Below, in pieces: positions 21,281 to 30,375 of a stretch of DNA of 50,895 nt. Position 1 is the first letter of the stretch; each line of letters starts with the position of its first letter. Source of the stretch: DASPUH01 sp964518505 (GTDB taxonomy: Bacteria > Chloroflexota > Limnocylindria > Limnocylindrales > CSP1-4); NCBI GenBank assembly GCA_964518505.1, contig CAZFGT010000014.1, positions 1 to 50,895 on the forward strand, read 5' to 3'. The notes under the pieces are model-generated. The model saw only the letters and a list, made by a program, of their open reading frames with translations, was not told where the DNA came from and did no database searches. A program made the position numbers and the translations under genes.

Positions 21281-22435
21281 ATGACCACTACACGCCTGAC
21301 CGGCTTGCTGCTGTCTGCGGGACTCGTGCTGCTGACCATCGCCGCCCCGGCGGCCGTGGCTGCGGCGACCTTCGGCATCACCACGCCCTATCCCGCCGTG
21401 AGCGTCCAGCCGGGCAACAACGTCACCTTCAACCTGGACATCACCGTGCCCCAGGCCGAGCGCGTGGACCTCTCCGTGGCCGGTGTGCCGACCGGCTGGA
21501 CGGCCAACATCCAGGGCGGAGGCAACGCCGTCAACGCCGTCTACGTGGGCGGCTCCACCGCCGCCGCAGCCCAACTGTCGGTGAGCGTGCCGCAGACGGC
21601 CACCGCCGGCTCGCAGACGCTGACCATCACGGCCCGGTCGGCCCAGGGCAGCCTTGACCTGCCGCTCCAGGTCACCGTTCTTGGCGCGACCAGCGGCGCC
21701 ATCCAGTTGACGACCGACTTCGCCAAGCTGTCCGGCACGGCCACCAGCACCTTCAGCTACAGCCTCACGTTGACCAACTCGGGCACCCAGAAGCAGACGT
21801 TCACCCTCCAGGGCCAGGGGCCCGACGGATGGCAGGTCAGCGTCCACCCGGCCAGCAACGCGCAGGCCCTCACCGACACCATCGATGGCGGCGCCAACGA
21901 CACCCTCAGCGTGTCGGCCACGCCACCCAGTTCGGTCGCGGCGGGCGCCTATCCCATCCAGGTCACCGTGGCGGGTGGCGGCCAGACAGCGAACACGAAC
22001 CTGGAGGCCGACGTCACCGGCAGCCCCTCGGTGTCCCTCTCCACGCCCAACCAGGTCCTCAACGCCTCGGTCACCGCGGGCTCCACGGGCACCGTCTCGC
22101 TGGTGGTCACCAACACCGGGTCGACCGCCCTCCAGAACGTGGCCGTGACCGCCTCGCCGCCGACCGGCTGGACGACGACCTTCGCCCCCACCAGCATCGC
22201 CACCCTGGCCCCCGGCGCGACTGACACCGTCACGGCCACGATCACCCCGGCCAGCGACTCGCTCTCGGGCGACTACGACATCACCTTCACCGTCACCGCG
22301 GGCACGGCCACGGCCACCGTGGACATCCGCACCACGGTCCAGACCTCGCCCCTCTGGGGCTTCATCGGCCTGGGCCTCATCGCCCTGGTCATCATCGGCC
22401 TGGGCTGGGTCTTCCGCCGCTACGGCCGCCGCTGA
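21281..22435 (+). CDS. Exported NEW3-domain protein with C-terminal membrane anchor
   Basis: A 384-residue protein with an N-terminal signal peptide (TGLLLSAGLVLLTIAAPAAVAAA), three immunoglobulin-like beta-rich repeats of the NEW3/alpha-galactosidase-associated type (for example the recurring GVPTGWTANI and SPPTGWTTTF strands), and a C-terminal helix followed by RRYGRR, giving an outside-facing anchored protein. The start at ATG 21281 is chosen for GAGAGGGA upstream and the signal peptide after it. It ends 1 nt before an ABC ATPase gene, so it is probably an extracytoplasmic accessory of that exporter. Its ligand is unknown. Confidence 0.8.
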   Translation: MTTTRLTGLLLSAGLVLLTIAAPAAVAAATFGITTPYPAVSVQPGNNVTFNLDITVPQAERVDLSVAGVPTGWTANIQGGGNAVNAVYVGGSTAAAAQLSVSVPQTATAGSQTLTITARSAQGSLDLPLQVTVLGATSGAIQLTTDFAKLSGTATSTFSYSLTLTNSGTQKQTFTLQGQGPDGWQVSVHPASNAQALTDTIDGGANDTLSVSATPPSSVAAGAYPIQVTVAGGGQTANTNLEADVTGSPSVSLSTPNQVLNASVTAGSTGTVSLVVTNTGSTALQNVAVTASPPTGWTTTFAPTSIATLAPGATDTVTATITPASDSLSGDYDITFTVTAGTATATVDIRTTVQTSPLWGFIGLGLIALVIIGLGWVFRRYGRR

Positions 22436-22436
22436 G

Positions 22437-23453
22437 ATGCGCCAGAAGGGGCGCCACGAGCGGGTCGCCCGCGCCGAGGAGCCATCGGGCCAGCAGGCGG
22501 TCATCCGGACGCGCCAGCTGACCAAGCAGTACGGCTCGCTGACCGCCGTGGACCACCTGGACCTGGCCGTCCAGCCAGGCGAGATCTTCGGCCTGCTGGG
22601 CCCCAACGGGGCGGGCAAGACGACCACCATCCTGATGCTGCTCGGCCTGTCCGAGCCCACCTCGGGCAAGGCCCAGGTGATCGGCTTCGACCCGACCCGG
22701 CAGCCCCTGGAGGTCAAGAGCCGGGTGGGCTACCTGCCCGACGACGTGGGCTTCTACGGGGGGCTGACGGGGCGCCAGAACCTGCGCTACACGGCGGCCC
22801 TCAACGGCCTGGACCGGCGCGCCGGCGACGAGCGCATCGGCGGCCTGCTGGAGCAGGTCGGCCTGGCGGATGCCGCCGACCGCCCGGTGGAGCAGTACTC
22901 GCGCGGCATGCGGCAACGGCTGGGCCTGGCCGACGCCCTGGTCAAGGATCCCTCGGTCGTGATCCTGGACGAGCCGACCGCCTCGATCGACCCGACCGGC
23001 GTGGCCGAGGTCCTGGACCTCATCCGGAGTCTGGCCCACGAGCGCGGCGTGACGGTCCTCCTGTCCAGCCACCTCCTCCACCAGGTCCACCAGGTGTGCG
23101 ACCGCGTGGCCATCTTCCGCTCCGGCCGCATCCTGGCCCAGGGCCCCATGAGCAAGCTGGCCGAGCAACTGGCCGGCGGCGCGGTCGAGCTGGAGGTCGG
23201 CGTCGACGGGCCGGCCGACCAGGTCTCGGCGGCCCTGCTGGCCACCCCCGGCGTGCGCACGGCGGTGCGTGATCCGCACGACCCCAAGCTGTGGCGAGTC
23301 GCCGGTGCCCCGAGCATCCGCGACCGCCTCGCCCGTGACCTTGCCGCGCGCGGCATGAGCGTCTGGCAGCTGCGCCGCATCGGCGACGACCTGGACGAGA
23401 TCTACATGCGCTACTTCGCCAAGGACGAGGTGGAGAGTGGCCGCGCTGCCTGA
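22437..23453 (+). CDS. ABC transporter ATP-binding protein (ABC-2 type)
   Basis: A 338-residue ATPase with Walker A GPNGAGKTTT, Q-loop region YLPDDVGFYGGLT, signature YSRGMRQRL (a variant of LSGGQ), Walker B VVILDEPT and switch SSHLLHQV. The about 30-residue polar N-terminus is an extension ahead of the ABC domain. ATG 22437 follows the NEW3 gene stop immediately, and its 3' end overlaps the permease start by 17 nt. The three genes form one transcription unit; the cargo is not predictable. Confidence 0.92.
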   Translation: MRQKGRHERVARAEEPSGQQAVIRTRQLTKQYGSLTAVDHLDLAVQPGEIFGLLGPNGAGKTTTILMLLGLSEPTSGKAQVIGFDPTRQPLEVKSRVGYLPDDVGFYGGLTGRQNLRYTAALNGLDRRAGDERIGGLLEQVGLADAADRPVEQYSRGMRQRLGLADALVKDPSVVILDEPTASIDPTGVAEVLDLIRSLAHERGVTVLLSSHLLHQVHQVCDRVAIFRSGRILAQGPMSKLAEQLAGGAVELEVGVDGPADQVSAALLATPGVRTAVRDPHDPKLWRVAGAPSIRDRLARDLAARGMSVWQLRRIGDDLDEIYMRYFAKDEVESGRAA

Positions 23454-24456
23454 AGCCGGGGCTGTCCCGGTCATCACCGCGCCCCTGCCGGCCCGACCGC
23501 CGCGCGGCGGATGGCGCGTCGTGGCGGCCAAGGAGTTCGCCGACGGCATCCTGAGCATCCGCCTGTTCATCCTCATCGCCCTCCTGGGCCTGGCCGCCGT
23601 GGCCGCCATCTACTCGACCGCGACCTACGTGCGGGGCAACGCCCAGGCCGCCGCCGGCGCCACGGGCCTCTTCGTGCAGCTCTTCAGCAACCAGCCCTCG
23701 TCGTCGCAGGTCCCCTCGTTCGTCGCGCTCGTGGGGCTGCTCGGACCGCTGCTGGGGATCGCCTTCGGCTTCGACGCGATCAACGGCGAGCGGGCCGAAC
23801 GGACCTTGTCCCGGCTCATCGCCCAGCCCATCCACCGCGACGACGTCATCAACGGCAAGTTCGCCGCCGGCCTGGCCATGATCGGCCTCGTCCTGCTGGC
23901 CATCACGATGCTCGTGTCGGGCGTGGCCTTCTTCGTCCTGGGCATCCAGCCCTCGCCGGACGACCTGGCGCGCCTGGCCGTGTGGTACGTCGTGACGCTC
24001 GTCTACCTGGGCTTCTGGCTGGCCTTCGCCATGCTCTGCTCGGTGGTCCTCCGCCGCGCGGCGACCTCGGCCCTGGCCGCGATCGGCCTGTGGATCGTGC
24101 TGACCCTGTTCACCGCCCTGCTGGTCGGCATCGTGGCCGGCTACGTCGCGCCCGTGGACACGTCCTCCACGGTCGACCAGCAGATCGCCAACGTGCAGAC
24201 CCAGCTGGACCTGTCGCGCGTCTCACCGGGCACGCTCTACGGCGAGTCCGGGGCCTACCTCCTGGATCCCACGGTCCAGACGGTCGGCATCGTGCCCATC
24301 GACCAGCAGGGTGATCCCCAGGCGCTGCCGTCCGCCCTCCCGTTCGACCAGAGCCTGCTGCTGACGCTACCGCAGGTGGTGGCGTTGCTGGCCGAGACGG
24401 TCGTCTGCTTCGGGGCCGCCTACGTCGTCTTCATGCGCCAGGAGGTCCGCGCCTAG
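23437..24456 (+). CDS. ABC-2 type transporter permease
   Basis: A 339-residue membrane protein with about six hydrophobic segments and a large extracytoplasmic loop after the first helix, the layout of ABC-2 permeases. The segment FGFDAINGERAERTLSRLIAQPI is the typical cytosolic coupling region. GTG 23437 lies inside the end of the ATPase gene and follows GAGG; this overlap implies coupled translation. It partners the upstream ATPase and NEW3 protein. Confidence 0.88.
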   Translation: MAALPEAGAVPVITAPLPARPPRGGWRVVAAKEFADGILSIRLFILIALLGLAAVAAIYSTATYVRGNAQAAAGATGLFVQLFSNQPSSSQVPSFVALVGLLGPLLGIAFGFDAINGERAERTLSRLIAQPIHRDDVINGKFAAGLAMIGLVLLAITMLVSGVAFFVLGIQPSPDDLARLAVWYVVTLVYLGFWLAFAMLCSVVLRRAATSALAAIGLWIVLTLFTALLVGIVAGYVAPVDTSSTVDQQIANVQTQLDLSRVSPGTLYGESGAYLLDPTVQTVGIVPIDQQGDPQALPSALPFDQSLLLTLPQVVALLAETVVCFGAAYVVFMRQEVRA

Positions 24457-24475
24457 CGGACGCCGATCCGGAGCG

Positions 24476-25684
24476 TCAGCTCTGGATGATCAGCGCGGTG
24501 ACCATGCCGAACATCCCGTGCATGCCCTCGGCGTGCGGCAGGATGTGGCAGTGGAAGGCCCACGCGCCGGGGTTCTCGCAATCGATCAGCACGTCGTACC
24601 GCTCGCCGGGGTTGACCCCCAGGGTGTCGCAGCGGAACGCGGCCGAGCCGAGCGGGTAGCCGTCGCGGGCCAGGACCTGGAAGTGCATGCCGTGGAGGTG
24701 CCACGGATGGGTCATGACGCCCTCGTTCATGAACCGCACCAGCACCTGCTCGCCGCGCTTGGCGACGATCGGCGCGGTGGCAGGGAACTGGCGGCCGTTG
24801 ATGGTGAAGCCGCCGAGCTGGTCGTTGCTGATCCAGATGATCTCCTGGGTCACGCCGTACTTGCGGTCGTAGCGCTCCTTGGGATCGAGCGGATCGACGA
24901 TGAAGGCGCCCAGCAGGCCGCGCCCGACCTGGTCGGTCGCATTGTGGTGCGAGTGGTACATGTGCGACCCGAAGGGGCCGGCCGTGAACTCGTAGGTGAA
25001 CGAGGCGCCGGGCACGATCGGCGGCTGCGTGATGAAGGGCACGCCGTCCATGGCGTTGGGCAGCGCCTGGCCGTGGAAATGGATGCCGGTCGTCTCATGC
25101 AGGTTGTTCTGGAAGGTCGCCCGCAGGTGGTCGCCCTCGGTCACGCGCAGCATCGGACCGGTCCAGCTGCCGTTGAAGCCCAGGGCTGCGAGGGGCGCGG
25201 TGACCGCGTCGGTGCGATGGGAGATCTCGTCGACCGTCAGCTGGAAGACCTTGGTCGAGCCGTCCATCGTGGGCGCGAGGGGCTCATTCGGCGCCTTCTG
25301 GTCGAGCGTCTTGTACTCGCCGCCGAGGAAGCGATCCACGGCGGCCTTGGCATCCACGTCCATCTGGCTCCAGCCGGCGGGGATCGTGGCCGTCGGGCCC
25401 GACGCGCCCGGGCTCGCCGTCGCGCCACTCGCGGCGGGGGTGGCCGAGGCCGTGGTCCCGCCGCTGGCCGTCGGCGTCGCGCCGTGGACATGGTCGGTCG
25501 AGGCGCCGGGGCTCGAGCTGCCCGAGGCCGTCCCGCTCGTGGCGGGCGTGAAGGTCCAGGCCGGCGCAAGCGCCGGGGCGCAGGCCGCGACGGACGCGGC
25601 GACGAGGCCGCCACCCGCCAGGGCTGACGCGCGGAGGAAACTGCGGCGGCTCAGGCCGTCGTCGGTCGGTGTGTTGTCATCCAT
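24476..25684 (-). CDS. Tat-exported multicopper oxidase, probably lipid-anchored
   Basis: A 402-residue protein. The N-terminus has the twin-arginine motif SRRSFLRA (residues 12-19) and SVAAC with Cys35, a plausible lipobox. A Ser/Thr/Ala/Gly/Pro-rich linker runs to about residue 100. Two cupredoxin domains follow, with trinuclear and type-1 copper motifs: HFHG, HMYHSHH, HPWHLHGMHF and HCHILPHAEGMHGMF. It is expected to oxidise phenols, metals or similar donors with reduction of oxygen. The C-terminal helix-like MHGMF gives a Met axial ligand candidate. The gene is convergent with the ABC permease. Confidence 0.93.
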   Translation of the reverse strand: MDDNTPTDDGLSRRSFLRASALAGGGLVAASVAACAPALAPAWTFTPATSGTASGSSSPGASTDHVHGATPTASGGTTASATPAASGATASPGASGPTATIPAGWSQMDVDAKAAVDRFLGGEYKTLDQKAPNEPLAPTMDGSTKVFQLTVDEISHRTDAVTAPLAALGFNGSWTGPMLRVTEGDHLRATFQNNLHETTGIHFHGQALPNAMDGVPFITQPPIVPGASFTYEFTAGPFGSHMYHSHHNATDQVGRGLLGAFIVDPLDPKERYDRKYGVTQEIIWISNDQLGGFTINGRQFPATAPIVAKRGEQVLVRFMNEGVMTHPWHLHGMHFQVLARDGYPLGSAAFRCDTLGVNPGERYDVLIDCENPGAWAFHCHILPHAEGMHGMFGMVTALIIQS

Positions 25685-25801
25685 GTGGGCCAGCGTGCCG
25701 TGCGGCAGGGGTGCTCCGGGAGGGCTGTTCGGCCCGTCGTCCCGTGACCTTGGTTAGGGACCGGGGAGGAGTCGTGAGGGGCGGCTGCCATACTGCGTCC
25801 C

Positions 25802-26572
25802 ATGGACACCGCGCTCCTCGGCCCGGCGACCGCGGGCCCGCTCGACGACCCCCACGGCGTGTTGCCGGCGCGGGCGACCCACGACCTGGCGATCCACTGG
25901 CTTGGCCGCGTCCCGTATCGCGAGGCCTGGGCCCGGCAGCATGCGCTCGTCGCCGACCGGGCGGCCGGGCGGATCCCCGACCAGCTCCTGCTCCTGGAGC
26001 ATCCGCCGGTCCTGACCCTGGGCCGGCAGGCGGATGCCTCCTTCGTGCGGGCCACGGCCGACGAGCTCGCCCGACGCGGCCTCGAGGTCATCCGCACCGA
26101 GCGGGGTGGCGAGGTGACGTACCACGGGCCGGGCCAGCTGGTGGCCTATCCCATCCTGCGGCTTGCCGACCGCCACCTCATGGTGCGGCCGTTCGTGCGA
26201 CTCTTGGAGGCGGCCATGCGCGACACCTGCGCCGCGTTCGGGGTCGACGCCGACCGGCGCGACGGGTTCCCGGGCTGCTGGGCCGATCCTACGGCCGCCG
26301 AGCCACGCAAGATCGGCGCCCTCGGCGTGCGGATCGAACGGGGCGTGACGTATCACGGCATCGCCCTCAACGTGACCGTGGACCTGGCCGCCTTCGAGCT
26401 CATCGAGGCGTGCGGCCTGCCCGGGGTCACCATCACCTCGATCGCGCGCGAGTCCGGGCGGCCGGCCGGGGCGCCCTCGACCGAGAGCGTCAGGGAGGCG
26501 GCCGAGGTCTTCGGCAGGGCCTTGCGGCGGCTCCTCCAGGCGCCCGCGCCGCCCCTGCCCGCGAGCGCCTGA
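25802..26572 (+). CDS. lipB: Lipoyl(octanoyl) transferase
   Basis: A 256-residue LipB. It transfers octanoate from acyl carrier protein to lipoyl domains of 2-oxoacid dehydrogenases or GcvH. Family motifs are LLLEHPPVLTLGR, RGGEVTYHGPGQ (101-112), RKIGALGVRI with Lys170, and the catalytic Cys204 in IEACGLPGVTITS. ATG 25802 has no Shine-Dalgarno; an AT-bearing CATACT lies 7 nt before it, so initiation may be leaderless. An N-terminal extension of about 25 residues precedes the conserved part. lipA is not in the window. Confidence 0.95.
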   Translation: MDTALLGPATAGPLDDPHGVLPARATHDLAIHWLGRVPYREAWARQHALVADRAAGRIPDQLLLLEHPPVLTLGRQADASFVRATADELARRGLEVIRTERGGEVTYHGPGQLVAYPILRLADRHLMVRPFVRLLEAAMRDTCAAFGVDADRRDGFPGCWADPTAAEPRKIGALGVRIERGVTYHGIALNVTVDLAAFELIEACGLPGVTITSIARESGRPAGAPSTESVREAAEVFGRALRRLLQAPAPPLPASA

Positions 26573-26580
26573 GGGCGACG

Positions 26581-27648
26581 ATGCCGGGCGGCGGCATGTT
26601 CGAGCTTCGTCGCGACGACGTGACCGGCTGGTGGGTCGCCGTCGTCGTCGACCGCGCCTACGACCGCAGCCGCTTCGCCCGCCGGGCGGACCCCGTGGGC
26701 AACCCGCACTGCGCCAACTGCGTGGAGCCGCCGGGCGGCGGGGTGCGGATGCGCGTCCTCAAACAGCACGCCTTCTCCATCGCCGGCCCCGAGTTCGAGC
26801 CGCGCGATGCGTCGCGTGACGGAGCTCGGGACGGGGCGCGGGACGGCGCTCGCGAGGCGCCGCGCCAGGCGTCCCTGGGCCTCGTCGCGGACGTCGGGTC
26901 GTGGGCCACCATCGTGGCCCCGCCGGAGCACCATGGGCCCCTCAGCCGTGAGACCCCGGCCGTCCTGGTGGCGATGCTGGCGCGTGCGCGCGACGCGATC
27001 CTGGAAGCGCGCCACAAGGGCGAGACGGCGTACCTCCAGGTGGTCCAGAACTGGGGCCGCCAGGCGGGCGCCCTGACCAACCACCTGTGCCTTGACACGT
27101 ACGACCTGCCGCAGATCCCGCATCGGGTCGGGGAGGAGCTGGGCGGGGCGGCGCGCTACCTCATCCGCGAGGGGGTGTGTCCCTACTGCCGCCTCGTGCG
27201 CGATGAGGTGGCACGCGGTGAGCGGCTCGTCTTCGAGGACGCGGCCAGCGTCGCCTTCGCGCCGTACGCCTCGCGCTCCCCGTTCGAGCTGTGGGTCGTG
27301 CCGCGCGAGCATGAGGCCGACTTCGCGCGGGCGACCGATGCCCAGCTGACGAGTGCGGCGGAGACCCTCCAGAAGGTGCTGCGCCTCCTTGACGCGCTCG
27401 ACGGCCCGCCCTACAACCTGGTGCTCCACACGGCGCCGCTGCAGGACCGCGTCGATGACACCTATCACTGGCACTGGGAGATCCATCCCCGGCTGCGCGA
27501 GATCGCCGGCCTGGAGCTCGGCACGGGCCTGCCGGTCAACCCCATCAGCCCCGAGGAGGCGGTCACCGACCTGCTTGCTGCGGCAGGCCTGGCCGAGGGC
27601 GGCCGATCGCGTCGGCCGGTGGCGGCGTGGGACCGGGACGGCGCCTGA
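26581..27648 (+). CDS. Galactose-1-phosphate uridylyltransferase-like HIT-superfamily protein
   Basis: A 355-residue protein of the GalT/HIT fold. The HWHWEIHPR segment (His296, His298) corresponds to the GalT active-site HxH, in which the second histidine is uridylylated. Two CxxC pairs, in HCANC near residue 44 and CPYC near residue 200, are probable zinc sites. Residues 79-90 are three tandem RDGA units. It begins 8 nt after lipB. True GalT, ADP-glucose phosphorylase-like and uncharacterised members all share these motifs, so the substrate is open. ATG 26596 is an alternative start. Confidence 0.8.
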   Translation: MPGGGMFELRRDDVTGWWVAVVVDRAYDRSRFARRADPVGNPHCANCVEPPGGGVRMRVLKQHAFSIAGPEFEPRDASRDGARDGARDGAREAPRQASLGLVADVGSWATIVAPPEHHGPLSRETPAVLVAMLARARDAILEARHKGETAYLQVVQNWGRQAGALTNHLCLDTYDLPQIPHRVGEELGGAARYLIREGVCPYCRLVRDEVARGERLVFEDAASVAFAPYASRSPFELWVVPREHEADFARATDAQLTSAAETLQKVLRLLDALDGPPYNLVLHTAPLQDRVDDTYHWHWEIHPRLREIAGLELGTGLPVNPISPEEAVTDLLAAAGLAEGGRSRRPVAAWDRDGA

Positions 27649-27732
27649 GATGAGCACGGGCCTGGCGTCAGGACTCGCGTCACATGGGGGCCTCGCAGCC
27701 CGTCACAGCCTCACGGAGCGCGCCGTGCGTCG

Positions 27733-27752
27733 CCGGCCCGCAACGGCCGGCC
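27733..27752 (+). other. Small GC hairpin before the sigma factor gene
   Basis: GCCGGCC-CGCAAC-GGCCGGC forms a perfect 7-bp stem in the 180-nt gap between the GalT-like and sigma factor genes. There is no T tract, so termination is uncertain. Confidence 0.3.
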
Positions 27753-27828
27753 CAGACCCGGTCGCGCATCGGAGAGGGATAGGCACTCGTTGTCGATCGC
27801 CAAGGCCGTCGCGTCACCCAGGACGGCC

Positions 27829-28404
27829 ATGACCACGGACCGCGCCACCGCTCGCGCGTTCGTGGAGCAGCTCTTCCGGCTGCACCATGCCGAGATCTAC
27901 GCCTACCTCGCGCACATGGTCCGCGAGCCGGAGACCGCCGCCGACCTCGCCCAGGAGACGTTCGTCAAGGCCTATCGCGCCTTCGACTCGCTCGAGGACC
28001 CCGCGCATGCCCGTGCCTGGCTGTACCAGATCGCGGGTCGCACGGCCCTCGACGAGCTGCGGCGCCGGCGGATCGTCCGCTTCGTGCCCTGGACCGGCGA
28101 GTCCCGCGGGGTCGCCGCCTCCGCCGAGGACACGGCGCTCCAGCGTCGTCTCTCCGGCGAACTCGAACGGGCCCTCGCGTCGATCCCGCCCCGGCAGCGG
28201 CAGGCGATCCTCCTGGCCGAGCTGCAGGAGTTGTCGGGCGTCGAACTGGCCCAGGCGCTCGGCATCTCGCACGTGGCCGCCCGCGCCCTCCTGACCCGCG
28301 CCCGTGAGTCGCTGCGACAGGCGCTGGCCGTCGAGCAGGCGGCCGCGGCCCAGCGCAGCAGCCGCCGCGGCTCCCAGGCCGAACGGTCACGGGACGATCG
28401 ATGA
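27829..28404 (+). CDS. ECF-type RNA polymerase sigma factor
   Basis: A 191-residue sigma-70 family member with region 2 (LFRLHHAEIYAYLAHMVREPETAADLAQETFVKAYRAF) shown by the DLAQETF motif and region 4 (PPRQRQAILLAELQELSGVELAQALGIS) shown by the helix-turn-helix. It lacks regions 1 and 3, as ECF factors do. ATG 27829 has a weak CAGGA site; TTG 27790 in the same frame, behind AGAGGGA, would add 13 residues. The C-terminus is Arg/Ser-rich. It overlaps the anti-sigma gene by 4 nt (ATGA), so the pair is probably coexpressed and self-regulated. Confidence 0.93.
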   Translation: MTTDRATARAFVEQLFRLHHAEIYAYLAHMVREPETAADLAQETFVKAYRAFDSLEDPAHARAWLYQIAGRTALDELRRRRIVRFVPWTGESRGVAASAEDTALQRRLSGELERALASIPPRQRQAILLAELQELSGVELAQALGISHVAARALLTRARESLRQALAVEQAAAAQRSSRRGSQAERSRDDR

Positions 28405-30293
28405 GCCGGCCAGATCGCCATCTGCGGTCCCGCCAGGCGCTGGCCGAGCGCCTCGATCACCCGCTCGAGCCCGCCGCCGAGGTCAGCCTCGAGGCGCACC
28501 TCGCCACATGCGGACCCTGCCGGAGCGTGGCCCAGGCGTACGACGCGCAACGAAAGGCGCTGCGGGAGCTTCACCCGCCGGAGCCGCCGCGAGACCTCTG
28601 GGCCCGCACTGCGACCGCCCTGGACCACGAGGTCGGCCGCCGCACCGGCGCTCCTCGGCTGGTCGCCCTGGGCTCCCTGGCCAGCCTTGGCCTGGTGCTG
28701 GTGGTGGCCCTGGGCGCCTCGGGCCTTGGGCCGTTCACGGTCACCCGCCCGGAATTCGCCACCCCGTTCCCGGTGACCCCCCAACCGGTGGCCTACCTGA
28801 CCACCGACGGCAACCAGATCACCATCTACCAGACGCAGGTCAGCGCCGTCTGCCCGGCGAGCGCGCCGGACTGCACTGATCCCGGACCGTCGCCACGGCC
28901 GGTGGCCCGCGTCGCCCTAGACGCCGCCCTGTCGCCTCGTGACCTGGCCCTCGCTGCGGACGGCAATCTGGCCATCACGGCCCGCGACAGCCTGGGTCGG
29001 GCGATCTACTCGGTGGTCGCCCTGCCCGGTTCCGAGGCGACGGACACGGCGTCGCCCTCTGTCTCCGCTCGCTCGACCGCCAGCGGCCGGCCCGGGTCGA
29101 CGCCCAGCGCGTCGCTCCCGTCGGCCGTCGCGAGCGGTTCGCCCAGCCCCACCGTCCTGCCGTCGTCCGCGGACCTTGCGGATGCCACACCCCAGCAGCT
29201 CCTGAGCGACGTCATCGCCGCCGGGGCGCCTGCGGCATGGTCTCCCGACGGCACGATCCTGGCCTTCAGTGCCCGTCCCGCCGACGGCAGCGCCGGTCCG
29301 GACGTCTATGTCTGGCAGGTCGGGGCCACGGCGGTGAAGGCCCTGACCAAGGACCATCACTCGTACTTCGCCTCGTGGGACGGCCAGCGGATCGTCATCA
29401 GCCGGACGCCGGCGACCCCCATCGCGGCGAGGAGCACCTCCTCGCATCCGTCGGGTGGCCACGCCTCGGCGACCGCGACGCCGGCGGCGTCAGCCGCGGC
29501 AGCCCCGCCGCTCGCGGCAGTGACGATGCTGCTCGATCCCGCCACCGGCGCCGCCCAGCGCGTGGCGCTCGCCGACGCCTGGCTGCCCGCCGTTGATCCG
29601 ACCGGTCATCTCGTGGTCTTCTGGTCGGGCACGCTCACCCCACATGGGCCGACCGTGGACCTCACCGCCGGCTCCCTGTTCATCGCCGACTGGTCGGCCG
29701 CCACGGGCCTGCCGCCGGTGGCCACGCCATCGCCAAGCCAGGCGGAGGCCGCCGAGTCGGCGGGGATCGGCTCCGCGACACCGACCGCCAGCCCCTCCCC
29801 GACCGCCTCCGCCAGCGCCGGCGACGCCGGCCCGACCCCGCCCCTGACCGGCCCGACGGCGGCTGCTCGCACCCCACGGCCGACCGGCTCAACGGGCCCT
29901 GCGACCACCTCCCCGGTCGCGCCATCGTCCTCCGCGGCGGCGGCCTCGCCGTCGGATGCGGCGCAGCCCGTGACGCAGACCGGCACGGACGTCACCGACT
30001 GGCTCGTCCGCTGGGCTCCCGACGGCAGCGCATACGGCATCTGGACCGCCGATGCACCCGGTTCGGATGCCGGCACCCTCACCGTCGTGGCCGCGGCCGG
30101 CCCGCTGACCGGGCAGGACCTGCTGGGCTTGACGCCGGCCCAGCGGGCGTTCTCGTTGAGCGACGGGCGCGTCGCATGGGTCACGCCGGACTCGATCGCC
30201 CAGACCGGCGACCTGCGCGTCGTGACCTGGGGCGCGGACGGCCCGGGCGGCGTCCACATCCCGGTCCGCCACGGCGTGACGCTCGCCTTCTGA
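28401..30293 (+). CDS. Large anti-sigma factor: zinc-finger domain, one membrane span, Ser/Thr/Pro-rich ectodomain
   Basis: A 630-residue protein. The N-terminal cytoplasmic part has the zinc-binding anti-sigma motif His33-x3-Cys37-x2-Cys40 (HLATCGPC). A single helix spans about residues 87-110. The outer part includes segments resembling beta-propeller repeats (SPDGTILAFSARPADG, RWAPDGSAYGIWT) separated by long Ser/Thr/Ala/Pro stretches. ZAS-type proteins hold ECF sigma factors inactive until a signal is sensed; here the ectodomain is unusually large. The ATGA overlap with the sigma gene makes the pairing firm. The signal is unknown. Confidence 0.85.
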   Translation: MSRPDRHLRSRQALAERLDHPLEPAAEVSLEAHLATCGPCRSVAQAYDAQRKALRELHPPEPPRDLWARTATALDHEVGRRTGAPRLVALGSLASLGLVLVVALGASGLGPFTVTRPEFATPFPVTPQPVAYLTTDGNQITIYQTQVSAVCPASAPDCTDPGPSPRPVARVALDAALSPRDLALAADGNLAITARDSLGRAIYSVVALPGSEATDTASPSVSARSTASGRPGSTPSASLPSAVASGSPSPTVLPSSADLADATPQQLLSDVIAAGAPAAWSPDGTILAFSARPADGSAGPDVYVWQVGATAVKALTKDHHSYFASWDGQRIVISRTPATPIAARSTSSHPSGGHASATATPAASAAAAPPLAAVTMLLDPATGAAQRVALADAWLPAVDPTGHLVVFWSGTLTPHGPTVDLTAGSLFIADWSAATGLPPVATPSPSQAEAAESAGIGSATPTASPSPTASASAGDAGPTPPLTGPTAAARTPRPTGSTGPATTSPVAPSSSAAAASPSDAAQPVTQTGTDVTDWLVRWAPDGSAYGIWTADAPGSDAGTLTVVAAAGPLTGQDLLGLTPAQRAFSLSDGRVAWVTPDSIAQTGDLRVVTWGADGPGGVHIPVRHGVTLAF

Positions 30294-30320
30294 GGCCCGG
30301 CCGCGACGACGGCCGACTGG

Positions 30321-30326
30321 TATCCT
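30321..30326 (+). promoter_or_regulatory. Candidate -10 box of the pyr operon
   Basis: TATCCT lies 49 nt before the pyrR start. The leader carries GAGGGAGGAG just before the TTG start. No matching -35 hexamer and no clear PyrR attenuator are seen in the short leader. Confidence 0.4.
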
Positions 30327-30375
30327 CAGCCCGCCTCAGGGACCGGCCCGGTGAGCCCGGCGAGAGGGAGGAGCC

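Noticed and set aside
27650..27832. 60-codon frame starting at ATG just after the GalT-like stop
   Set aside because: Arg/Pro-rich translation without family resemblance or good ribosome-binding site; overlaps the sigma factor start region.
30327..30375. PyrR-binding attenuator in the pyrR leader
   Set aside because: Only 49 nt after the candidate -10 box; no terminator/antiterminator pair or PyrR-binding loop could be recognised.
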